From Halichondria panicea (Eukaryota > Porifera > Demospongiae > Suberitida > Halichondriidae): a stretch of DNA of 64,000 nt. Under the pieces are notes generated by a model that was not told where the DNA came from, did not search any database, and saw only the letters and a list, made by a program, of their open reading frames with translations. Shown in pieces: positions 47,001 to 56,844 of the stretch. Position 1 is the stretch's first letter, and each line of letters opens with the position of its first letter. Where the stretch lies: the NCBI RefSeq assembly GCF_963675165.1, contig NC_087377.1, positions 7,209,122-7,273,121 on the forward strand, read 5' to 3'. The translations under genes were made by a program, and so were the position numbers.

Positions 47001-48203
47001 CATTCCTGTTCCTAGTGGAGAATACCGAGTGATTGCTTTTGATCTGGAGAGCAACCATTTACCAAGAATGCCCGTCTCCATGGTAGCACTCAGTCAAAAC
47101 GAGATGACAGTGAACTTGATTGGTGAAGGTACTTGCTCTGTGTGTTATTGCTGTGTGTTATAAAAATTATTTATTGTAGACATTACCAGTCCACCACCCA
47201 GAGAGGGCATTAGTGCAACCAGATTAATAAACCAAGAGGTTAGTGTAATCTGTTCTGACTCTGCCCTGAATTGTATAGTCTTGTTCCAATCTACCACCAT
47301 CTTGAAAAGGGTACTAGTTGGTTTCATCAACGCTTCTTCGACGTCAACTGTCATCTCCTTAAATGCCACCTTTGGTGATGGCTATGTGGTGGTGTATTCT
47401 TGGAATACTTCACAGTCTATCTTTGAAGGAGAGGTATCTCTCATTATACAACTGGATCTACCCACCACCAGTAAGTGTTTCTGTAGATTATCAGAGCTAA
47501 CATAATTATCATCGTGATTTTTCTGTTGCAGCTGCTCCCACTACACCTCCAACGTCTGATCCACAAACAGACCCACCTCCTCCTGATATTGAGTCTCTGC
47601 CAACATCAGTTATCGCTGGTAAGTTTCTATAATTCTATAAAAGTGTATCATAATGATTCTCTCCATTCACAGCAGCAGCAGCTATAGCTGGTAAGTCAAT
47701 GTATAATTATACAGAGCACTGACTAGTTTGTTGAATAGAATAGCATAATTATATGACGCAGTTTGTAAAATAATAGTATGGCTAAAATATGCATGCACAT
47801 TTTTAGGTTTGGTGATTCTGCTATTGCTTGTGGTCACCACTGTTGGAACTGTCGTTGTGATTTTAAGAAAACGGAGACAAAATGAAGGTATACCTAAATC
47901 AATGGTTAACTTGTCTTGAACAATTGACATGCAGTTGAGGTTCCAGAGTCAGATGGAAGAGTGGATTGGTCATCAACATTTGCAGGGATTGAACAGCCCA
48001 ACGAAGCTTATGCGTCAGTACTCAAGCTCAAGAAGAACATTGCCTATGAGCAGACAAAGAAACCACGGGGACAAAGGATCGATGACTCACAAGCCTCGGC
48101 AACAACAGAGGGACATTATGAGAGTATTGAGCCAGTTCATGTGTATGAGGATGTGTTGCCTCAAGGAAAAGCAAGTCATGCAAATTATGTTAACGTTAAC
48201 TGA
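44091..48203 (+). CDS. Receptor gene D: Ig-like ectodomain, TM, tyrosine tail with YVNV end
   Basis: Eleven exons: 44091-44157, 45734-46039, 46098-46370, 46420-46481, 46562-46760, 46808-47128, 47180-47470, 47532-47618, about 47679-47690, 47807-47887, 47935-48203. Sum 656 codons, phases consistent (655 aa). Residues 1-22 signal peptide (MDKSLTSFTFLFMAG), 23-124 Ig-like with Cys pair (FNCRY, VYCSAV) and Trp (FWYMNN), 125-215 FN3-like, 216-302 second FN3-like, 303-409 and 410-506 further modules, 507-535 Pro-rich stalk, TM about 541-560 (LVILLLLVVTTVGTVVVI) then RKRRQ, tail 567-655. Tail: YASVL, YEQT, YESI, YEDVL, terminal YVNVN. The 5' region resembles gene A inverted. Intron 1 carries a Tc1-like element. 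Confidence 0.87.
44626..45518 (-). mobile_element. Tc1/mariner-like element remnant in intron 1 of gene D
   Basis: Inverse ends CAGGGTTTTGCAGAATCTTT and its complement. Gene A shows the empty site (ACATGTAGATCTG), which implies a TA target duplication. On the minus strand broken frames encode LCRKQNSKTKR-like basic sequence and a helix-turn-helix-like stretch (SYQSVAENLQVDPSTVCR), as in Tc1-type transposase N-termini. Frames are interrupted and no catalytic DDE was recognised. Confidence 0.65.
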
Positions 48204-50125
48204 CAGATTTACCCATTTATTTTTATCCCACACATTTATATACCGTATAGCGGGAAATTATCGCGGGTGCACATTTTCACTATTTGGCTCCAGAGCTCTG
48301 AGCAGAAATTTTCGTCTAGTATTTATGTTTTAATGCCGGGAAACCACACCCACCAATAGCTTTGCATGTGAAATACCGGTGCGTGGGAGTTTATTTCACG
48401 TCATCTTTTTACGCTCGAAAAACGCACCTCACGAAATTTTCCCACTGTACGGCCGTATATGTTTGTACAATGTACGATTCTCTCAATTTAAACTGATATA
48501 CATGTACATTTACATGCATTCTTAGTGTGTCATTGATTGTGTATTATTATTTGTGATATTTACCAGTTCCTATATTTAAAGTCGCCTCTGATTTATAGGT
48601 GAGCTGTACTAAATTTCTTCTAAATAGTTTGGCACACATTTTGATGGGTGATTACACTAGTTTGACATTATTTTGTCTTCGGACATTCACCGTAACTGTG
48701 AAAGGTACATAGTGAATATAGATATGCACTGTCCAGGCAATAATTATTAGTTATTGCTAGAAAAACATAGTGATACCTTTGCTGTTTATAACAGAGATAT
48801 TGGGCCAGTGTAAATACCTTTTTCAATCACAGCGCTTTTAAAGTCCACTCCAATTGAGCACCAAGCGGAATTATTTTTTGCTGGCACTTAGAAAGAAATT
48901 ATAGCTTGGCTTGAAATTGAGGCTATAGCAAGGGCGTATGAAGAGAAGAGGGCATGCAACTACAATTTACAAATAGGCGGGGGTTTATGTCTAAAAATAG
49001 TAAACAATAATTATTTATTGCACGTGCACTTTATACTCTAGACTAGCCTTTTTTACTCTATATTCCCTAGTGGGCGGTAATTGGGCTAAATATAGCATAT
49101 CCTGCTGACTCATCAATGATACGACGCATACACAGTATACTTTGTGAGTTGCATGCCCTTCTCTTCATACACCCTTGGCTATACATACAAATAATCAATC
49201 AGGTGGCCTTGTGGAACAGCTACTATCTTCTATTCCAACGCTATATAAGCGCCAACTATAATTATGTAAAATTATTGTTTTTTCTTGTTCTATTTGTGCG
49301 TCACTGGAAAATCATCATGCATTATTTGTTAGTGGCCCTGAATTAATTAATTAATGTAATTAGAAGTAACTGTAACGTGTATGATCAAATGTGTATGGTT
49401 TGATCTACATGTATTGTGCATTGTACGTACTTCACCTGAATGGACAACTGAAACACACACTTTGTTGACACAAGGGTATGAGTACTAAAAGCTAACATTC
49501 TTGGTTAATGGACTGCATGTTTTGTTTCCACGTCAGCACAATGCACAATGCAATACAAGTGTAGTACAGGAATGACCTCATACAAAAGGTTGTGAATGAT
49601 TGATTTGAGGCTCTAGCCTTCGACTGCATCCCATCTAATAGTGTGTAGGAGATAATGCTTATAGTTATGACCACATAAATCTACTGTTTGTTTTTTCCAT
49701 TAGCCACTTTCAAAATCAATTCGCCACGGTTTAATAAAGCTGTTGTGATGTTTTTAGTTTGACTATTCTACTTATTCAAACTTAACATGAATGTTTATAT
49801 AATGAGTGCACTTTTTCTATATAATTATGGTTGTGATTGGGGTTGTCATGGAAGCGTTCCAGTAAACTTTTCGGCTTAAAATGCATTCTCGTATTGATCG
49901 ATACATGTACAGATCTAGATACAGGATTGGTAAAGATCACACTATGAATAGGACAGTTTCAGTATTAATGTCAGGTTTCTATGTGTCAGTAAATAAGGTG
50001 AGTAAATACATGGAAGAGATTGTACATTGAATTTGTGTTGTAGCTGTACATAGATATGCATGGCTAAACTAAATCTTATTCTTCTACACAGCTTATTACA
50101 TGTATAGATCTACACTCATGATCTG
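48204..50125. other. Gene D to gene E spacer with shared flank
   Basis: Contains the MITE at 48242-48455 and, at about 49360-49935, a segment inverse to 11690-12480 (flank of gene B). It ends in GGATTGGTAAAGATCACAC about 200 bases before gene E. No gene. Confidence 0.6.
48242..48455. mobile_element. CCGTATAGCGGGAAATT-type MITE after gene D stop
   Basis: Begins CCGTATAGCGGGAAATTATC 38 bases after the stop codon and ends near TTTTCCCACTGTACGG. The equivalent copy follows gene E at 54927. Confidence 0.7.
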
Positions 50126-53100
50126 ATGGACAAGAGTTTGACATTCATCACTGTCTTCTTTATGATAGGGTCATTCATAGCTGTAAAAGGTAAGTTAATT
50201 TGGCAGTAAAGTTATCAATATTTGGCCGGCCATCTCTAAAAATCAGACGCTCACAAACGACCTGCTGCAACTCCAGACTTTTCAACTTTTGTGCATCACA
50301 GTGAAGGCCTGCACTTGTCTTACAGCTATACTAAAAGACTCAGCTGAAGCAGAGATATAGCTACTGAAGGAGGTTTGATGATAATCCGAAGTAGTGCCGG
50401 CTATTTACCTTCATTGTCGGACGCGGCCACTTTTTGCTTCTAGAGCGATATCTACTGGCATCTGTATAGCACCAAGAGTTCATTAGGAAGAGTACGCAAC
50501 TCCACTTAAAACCATAGTAGGCATTCCTTCAGGCCTACGGCACAACCACATGCTGTTGTATAAACTGTGAAATCAAATTTGCAATGAATAACATAGTGAT
50601 GATTATCACTAATGTTATTCATTTACAACTGCGTAGGAAAGGCAATGAATAGGGACAGCGTTACTAATTTTATTCATTGCCTTTCCTACTTGTTGCGGTT
50701 ACAACAGCCAGTATCTGTGACGTAGGAGTGGAGGGATGCTTTTTGTGCACAGTCTATTGGAGTTGCGTACTCTTCCTAATGAACTCTTGATAGCACCTAC
50801 ACATAGAGCCTAGCCTTTCTACTTTCTTTAGAATATTTAGCCATAATTATACCGTATGCCGGGTAATTTTTGTGGGGTAAAATATTCGTTCAACTCGAAA
50901 AACGGTGGTTTTCGTAAGTAAAAATTTAGTTTAGTCTCGTGGCTGCACTGCATTTATACATTCCGGTAAGCCACGCCTACGTTAAAATTCGTGGAGGTCA
51001 GCTTGCCCATGAAAATTACCCGCTATACGGTAGTGAATCTCCGTAGTTTTTTCACAAGGTGGTGTTGAACACATAGTAGTAGCCTTGCCTCTTACGATGC
51101 TCATATTAAGTGTATCAGTAAAAGAAAGCCATACAAAAAGCTACGGCAAAATAGACTCAGGAAAAGTGCTGAGTTAGCATGATTGGATTGCATGATCTGG
51201 TTTTTGCGTCATAATTAGTAACAAATCATGCTAACCAGTGGCGGATCCAGAGGGGGTTCTTTGGGTTCAATTGAACCCCCCTTTGAGAAAGAAGTGAGTG
51301 GGAGGCTCAAGCAACTAGTTAGCAAGTTGTTCCTTTCTTACTAGCTTTCACATGCACTAACCTTTAGTCCTTGTTAGTCCTGCGAAGCTTTGTCTGTGCA
51401 GTTTCAGTGACTATGAAGGCTAAAAACTCTCCAGCGTAGTGCATGCATGCAGACTGCTTATGAAAAGTGATTACCTTTTGTTTAGGAAAAAATTCGGTGT
51501 GTTAATACGCATGCTCACTGACCTTTTTTTTAGGTAAATTTAACAGTCCTTGACCCGCTCAGAGCCCTGGAACCCCCCTTTCAAGAATCCTGGATCCGCC
51601 ACTGCACTGCTAACTCGGTACCTTTTCTAGTCTATTTTGTGTACTTTTGCTTGTTTTATACACTTCCGAGCGTCTTATAATAATATGAGGCATGGTGGGT
51701 ACCCCATAGGTCTCTAGAAAGTCATAGCAAAGCTTCTAGAAACGTTCACAACAGTCTAGTCGGCAATAGCAAACATTGATATTGGATGTTCAAACCACCG
51801 ACTTTAAGCTGCTGCTGTGCACGAGTAAAGCGACCAGATTACTTCTAATAGCGGATTGCATGATCATTGTCTATTTTTGCATACAATGAAGATAGCTCTT
51901 AGTATCTCTCCCTGAAAATGCGTGTCACTTGGCTTACTGTAGCATGATTATTTAATCATTGCATTTGACACTGTACATGCAAGTCAAATTGCATGCAAAT
52001 TCCCACTTGCACATAGTCTGTACAATGAGGTTTACATTACATCAAGAATTCATAATGAACTCTTGGTCACATATACATGTACACCACTTTTGTGGTGTTA
52101 CAATGAAGGTGGTTGTTAACCGTCACTTACCATTGTGTTGGCATATCAGATTTTTGCTTTAAAAGTTTGCCAGTAATTACTGTATGCCTATAGATACTCA
52201 ACTTTTTGAAATCATTGTTTACGTTGTATTATTATATGTCACTACTTATGGGCGAGTTTTGAGCATGCAGTAAACATTTAGCTACAAATAGCAATCCGTG
52301 CCATGTTCAGTGTCGAGAAAGGGCCAGTATAATTATTGATGTGGCCGTACTTCAGAGAGCCAAAATAGCGAGAGTCTATTGTACATTCTTACAGCTCAGT
52401 TCACAGTACAGCCAGTGTCGGTGGAGAGAGCCGAGGGACTGGAGGCAGTGTTCAGGGGTCAGTATCAAGCCGAGGGATTCGATGTTTCTTATGGTTGGTT
52501 TATAAACAATTCCTTTGTTGGAGCAGATACAGACACTGTTAGAGTACGTCGACCTTCATCTCCTGGTGGATCAACCACAATGATAATCTTGGCCACTCCA
52601 CAGCACAACAACTCTGTTGTGTATTTAGAGGCTATAATCAGAAATGGCTTTGATCGTACATTTGTGATTTCATCCACAGCATCTCTAGTCGTTCGTGGTG
52701 AGTCAATATCTTGATTGTCTCAGCATAATTTGTCCTTCTTTTATTACATTAGAGACAGTCCTCACTCCCTTTATTGTTGCACCAAATACCATCACCGTGA
52801 TGTGGAATGCTCTACCCCTCACTGAGTACTGTGTGGACATCACCAGGACAACTCTGGACTTCACTGAAACAGTGGCTCTTCATTCTCTGTGTGGATTCAC
52901 TAATGAGTACATCTTCATGTACTCTAATAACAGTGTGTGTGCCAGATTCACTGTGACTCCTACTGATGGAGAGATGAGGGGAACAACCAGTGAATTATGT
53001 ACTGGGTTATTTACGAGAGTAGAAGGTGTGTTTATACCATAATAATAGTATTGCACTTCTATAATAATTATGCAGGTAGTGGAGAACAACATCGTATTCT

Positions 53101-54885
53101 TGAAACTAAAAGGAACAAATTAGTCAAATTTAGGGCAACTGTGAGTGATTCGATTTTAGTTGTTCGTTAGGTTGTTCAGAATGCATTTTGAGTTCTCTCT
53201 ATAATATTCTAGGTTCCAAGTTGCACAAGGTTCACTCGGTATCGTGTGGACTCTGACCTATTGACTCCCTCCATCGACCTTCCAATCACGGACCCTCTTC
53301 TGTTTGATGGCTCACTCAGTTTCTCCCTACCCACTGACAAGATGACAGAATACAGTGTCACACTGACTGATGAGAATGGAATAGACCTCGTGTTTGAGAA
53401 CATTTCAATCAGTGAGTTCAATGTTGTGTGTTCATTTTGATAATTATTTGATCCCTAGGTACTTTTGACGTTCAAGACCTCCTAGTGTCTGAATGTCCTG
53501 GTGGTGGTATTTGTGTGAGCATTGAGTATGTTGAAGGTACCCTCTCTCCCGGAGCTCTCGTCTGTGTGATACGTGTCATTAATGAAGTGCTTGGAGTGCT
53601 TGATTTTGCTAACATGAAACTGGTTACCATCCCTCGGAATTCTATTGAGAATTTCACCATTCCTGTTTCTAGTGGAGAATACCGAGTGATTGCTTTTGAT
53701 CTGGAGAGCAACCATTTACCAAACATGCCCATCTCTATGGTAGCACTCAGTCAAGACATTATGACAGTGAACTCTGATGGTGAAGGTACGTGCTCTGTGT
53801 GTTATTGTTGTGCTATAATCATAGTCATTTACCGTAGACATTACTAGTCCACCACCCAGAGAGACTATTAGTGCTACCAAGTTAACAAATGGAGAGGTTG
53901 AAGTGACCTGCTGTGACTCTGCCCTGAATTGTCTAGTCTTGTTCCAATCCACCATCATCTTGGACAGAGTACTAGTTGGTTTTATCAACGCTTCTTCGAC
54001 CTCAACTGTCCTCTCTTTAAATGACACCTTTGGTGATGGCTATGTGGTGGTGTACTCTTGGAATAGTTTGGAGTCCATCTTCGAAGGAGAATTATCGCTC
54101 ATTATACAACTTAATCTACTCACCTGTAAGTGCCTCTGTAGATTATCAGAGCTAACATCATCCATTGCTTTTTTTATTGCAGCTGATCCACAAACAGACC
54201 CACCTCCTCCTGATATGGAGTCCCTGCTGACATCAGTTATCACTGGTAGGTTTCTAGTGCTATAAAAGTGTATCATAATGATTCTCTCCATTCACTGACA
54301 CAGCAGCAGTTATAGCTGGTAAGTCAATCTACAGAGCACTGACTAGTTTGTATGGAATAGAGGATAATCCATCAGTTTGTGAATATTTACAGTTTACTGC
54401 ATGGGTTATTACCGTTAAGGTACACTCTATTTACCGCGAATGGATTAGTATACACTCTAAAAGAATGGCTAACATGCACATTTTAGGTTTGGTGATTCTG
54501 CTATTGCTTGTGGTCACCGCTGTTGGAATTGTCGTTGTGATTTTAAGGAAACGGAGACAAAATGAAGGTACCTAAATCATTTTATTAACTTATCTTGAAC
54601 AATTGACATGCAGTTGAGGTTCCAGAGTCAGATGGAAGAGTGGATTGGTCATCAACATTTGCAGGAATTGAGCAGCCCAACGAAGCTTATGCTTCAGTAC
54701 TCAAGAGGAACATTGCCTATGAGCAGACAGAGAAACCACGGGGACAGAGGATCGATGACTCACAAGCCCCGGCAACAACAACAGAGGGAGAGTATGAGAG
54801 TATTGAGCCAGTTCATGTGTACGAGGATGTGTTGCCTCAGGGAAAAGCAAGTCGTGCAAATTATGTTAACGTTAACGTTAACTGA
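50126..54885 (+). CDS. Receptor gene E: divergent Ig-like exon, TM, tyrosine tail with YVNV end
   Basis: Eleven exons: 50126-50189, 52395-52697, 52753-53025, 53076-53140, 53213-53411, 53459-53785, 53838-54125, 54183-54245, about 54307-54318, 54487-54567, 54614-54885. Sum 649 codons, all phases consistent (648 aa). Residues 1-21 signal peptide (MDKSLTFITVFFMIG), 22-122 Ig-like, 123-213 FN3-like, 214-301 second FN3-like, 302-410 and 411-506 further modules, 507-531 stalk, TM about 533-552, then RKRRQ, tail 559-648. The Ig exon has lost both canonical cysteines (FRGQY, VYLEAI) while keeping a Trp (YGWFINN). Exons 5-8 are nearly those of gene A. Tail: YASVL, YEQT, YESI, YEDVL, then YVNVNVN, one VN longer than B and D through a GTTAAC repeat. 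Confidence 0.88.
50473..50789. mobile_element. TIR MITE (CAAGAGTTCATTAGG) in intron 1 of gene E
   Basis: 31-bp inverse ends (CAAGAGTTCATTAGGAAGAG and complement) and 7-base duplication ATAGCAC at 50466-50472 and 50790-50796. An inner inverse pair around CATTGCCTTTCCTAC is present. Confidence 0.85.
50852..51030. mobile_element. CCGTATAGCGGG-type MITE in intron 1 of gene E
   Basis: TA-flanked, right end inverse CCGTATAGCGGGTAATTTTC. Opposite orientation to 25901-26072 with a matching interior (CTTACCGGAA, TTCAACTCGAAAA blocks). Confidence 0.8.
51236..51604. mobile_element. hAT-like MITE (CAGTGGCGGATCCAG) in intron 1 of gene E
   Basis: Inverse ends CAGTGGCGGATCCAG and CTGGATCCGCCACTG, the terminal form typical of hAT MITEs, with GAACCCCCCTTT inside each end. 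The flanks share CTAAC or CTGCTAAC loosely. Confidence 0.8.
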
Positions 54886-55520
54886 CAATTTTACCCATTT
54901 ATTTTTATCCCACACATTAATTTTGTATACTGTATAGCGGGAAATTTAATCGTGGGGTGCACATTTTCGCTATTTGGCTCCAGAGCCCTCAGGAGAAATG
55001 TTTGTGGGTTCTACTATTCGCGGTTCAATGCCAGGAAACCACACCCACCAATAGCTTTGCATGTGAAATACCTGTACGTGGGAGTTTATTCCTCGTTTCT
55101 TCTTTTGCATTTTTCCCTTGAGAAATACGAAATTTTTGCACATTACGCCGCTTGTACAATACAATGTACGATTCTATCAATTTGAAATTATACATGTATA
55201 CATTTACCTGGATTCTTAGAGTGTCTGGATTATGTATGATATTTACCAGTTCCTATATTTAAAGTCGCCTCTGATTTATAGGTGAGCCAGTGGCTATCGA
55301 GGTAGGGGCTCAGGGTGCTCAAGCACCCCCCTAAGCTGGACATTAATTACTTTAACTTACTGTATGGTTACGTACCTGGGAGCTGAGCAGCACTAGCGCT
55401 TAGCAGAGCGAGCTAAACTGAAGCTAAGCTAGCAGAAGGATTGGAGACCACACCTTCAAGTATGCATGACGTCAAAAAAGTTTCCTGGACATGGGCAGTA
55501 TGACTGTTATTTGGGGCGAG
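54886..55520. other. 3' flank of gene E with MITE and hAT-like end
   Basis: A MITE of the post-stop type begins at about 54927 (CTGTATAGCGGGAAATTT) and fades near 55145. A single CCAGTGGCTATCGAGGTAGG end with CTCAAGCACCCCCC at 55286-55330 looks like one terminus of a hAT-like element. No gene. Confidence 0.55.
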
Positions 55521-55678
55521 CGTATGGCGTGCCGTGTGTTTCAATAACAATGTCTGCATATACATAGGCGTGTCCTGGTGTGAATATACCGACATAGCTC
55601 GTATGGCGCGCCGTGTGTTTCAATAACAATGTCTGCATGTACATAGGCGTGTCCTGGTGTGAATATACCGAGATAGCA
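55521..55678. repeat. 79-bp direct repeat, two copies
   Basis: 55521-55599 and 55600-55678 are nearly identical (CGTATGGCGTGCCGTGTGTT..., with GCGCGCC in copy 2). Confidence 0.88.
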
Positions 55679-55689
55679 TGCACGTGCAA

Positions 55690-56165
55690 TGATCGCCTAT
55701 GCAGTGACACATGCAACCATTAGTCTCTGCGTGTGCAGTGATCATGTCTGCACATGCAACCAGTAGTCTCTGCACATGCAGTGATCATGTCTGCACATGC
55801 AACCATTTATCTCTGCACATGCAGTGATCATGTCTGCACATGCAACCATTAATCTCTGCACATGCAACCATTAGTCTCTGCGTGTGCAGTGATCATGTCT
55901 GTACATGCAGTGATCATGTCTGCACATGCAACCATTAGTCTCTGCGTGTGCAGTGATCATGTCTGCACATGCAACCATTAGTCTCTGCACATGCAGTGAT
56001 CATGTCTGCACATGCAACCATTAATCTCTGCACATGCAACCATTAGTCTCTGCACATGCAGTGATCATGTCTGCACATGCAACCATTAATCTCTGCACAT
56101 GCAGTGATCATGTCTGCACATGCAACCATTAGTCTCTGCACATGCAACCTTAACCATTAGTGTCT
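55690..56165. repeat. Minisatellite of CACATGCA-rich units
   Basis: Alternating blocks TCTCTGCACATGCAGTGATC and ATGTCTGCACATGCAACCAT in higher-order arrays, with CGTGTGCA variants. Blocks contain the palindromes TGCATGTGCA-like and TGATCA. One inverted unit sits apart at about 56570-56616. Confidence 0.88.
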
Positions 56166-56498
56166 GCAGTGATAATAATTATAATTATGTCCTTTTTCTT
56201 AGCTGATTTTGCGGCTCTCCATATGGGCATGCGCAGTAGAATTTTGCCCTCGTGGCTACATGTTGTGAATGTTTAACGTTTGAAAAAATGTGTTCCAGCC
56301 GAGTACTTCAATGGCAGATTCGTCTTCATCCATGTCCATATCATCTATATATCCATCATTAATTTTTAATACATCTTTGATACACGTGCTTTAAATAGAG
56401 CTGCTGCATCAGGTCAAAGTATGTTTCTCTAATGGGACTCAGGTACACCTTTAGCCTCGACACCAGGCCGATTAAAATATGTATTTTAGGTACACCTT

Positions 56499-56555
56499 TA
56501 GCCTCGAGACCAGGCCGATTAAAATATGTATTTTAATCGGCCTGGATTCGAGGCT
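56499..56555. mobile_element. TAGCCTCG-family MITE, 57 bp, 9-bp TSD
   Basis: Inverse ends TAGCCTCGAGACCAGGCCG and CGGCCTGGATTCGAGGCTA. GTACACCTT flanks both sides (56490-56498, 56556-56564). A third GTACACCTT plus a partial left end lies just upstream at about 56443-56489, a duplication of target site and terminus. Confidence 0.85.
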
Positions 56556-56844
56556 AGTACACCTTGGGTTCATGATCACTGCATGTGCACAGACTAATGG
56601 TTGCATGTGCAGACATGAAGCAAACAAGAAAGGCTTCGAATAAGGAGGGATCGAGAGCACCCAGTTCAGAAACCTTTTCCCAGTGGCTTACTGGAATACC
56701 GGAAGAACCTAAGCACTGCGGTACTGGGTTTAGGTTTCTACATAGCGTTTCATTAGAGAAAAATCGGCTGAGCTAGCCCTACCACCACCCTACAGGTGAC
56801 AGGTGACAGGATCCAGATATCTGATCTAGGCTGAGTTGGTCATC

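Noticed and set aside
46558..47081. Minus-strand frames in genes D and E with repeated MVALQIKSNH-like starts
   Set aside because: They are conserved only because the sense exons are conserved.
12722..54885. Receptors as receptor tyrosine kinases or sponge aggregation factors
   Set aside because: Tails are 70-90 residues with no kinase domain, and no Calx-beta or Wreath-type modules were seen.
55690..56165. Regular repeats resembling a CRISPR array
   Set aside because: Spacers are not unique, units are head-to-tail variants of each other, and the DNA is eukaryotic. It is a minisatellite.
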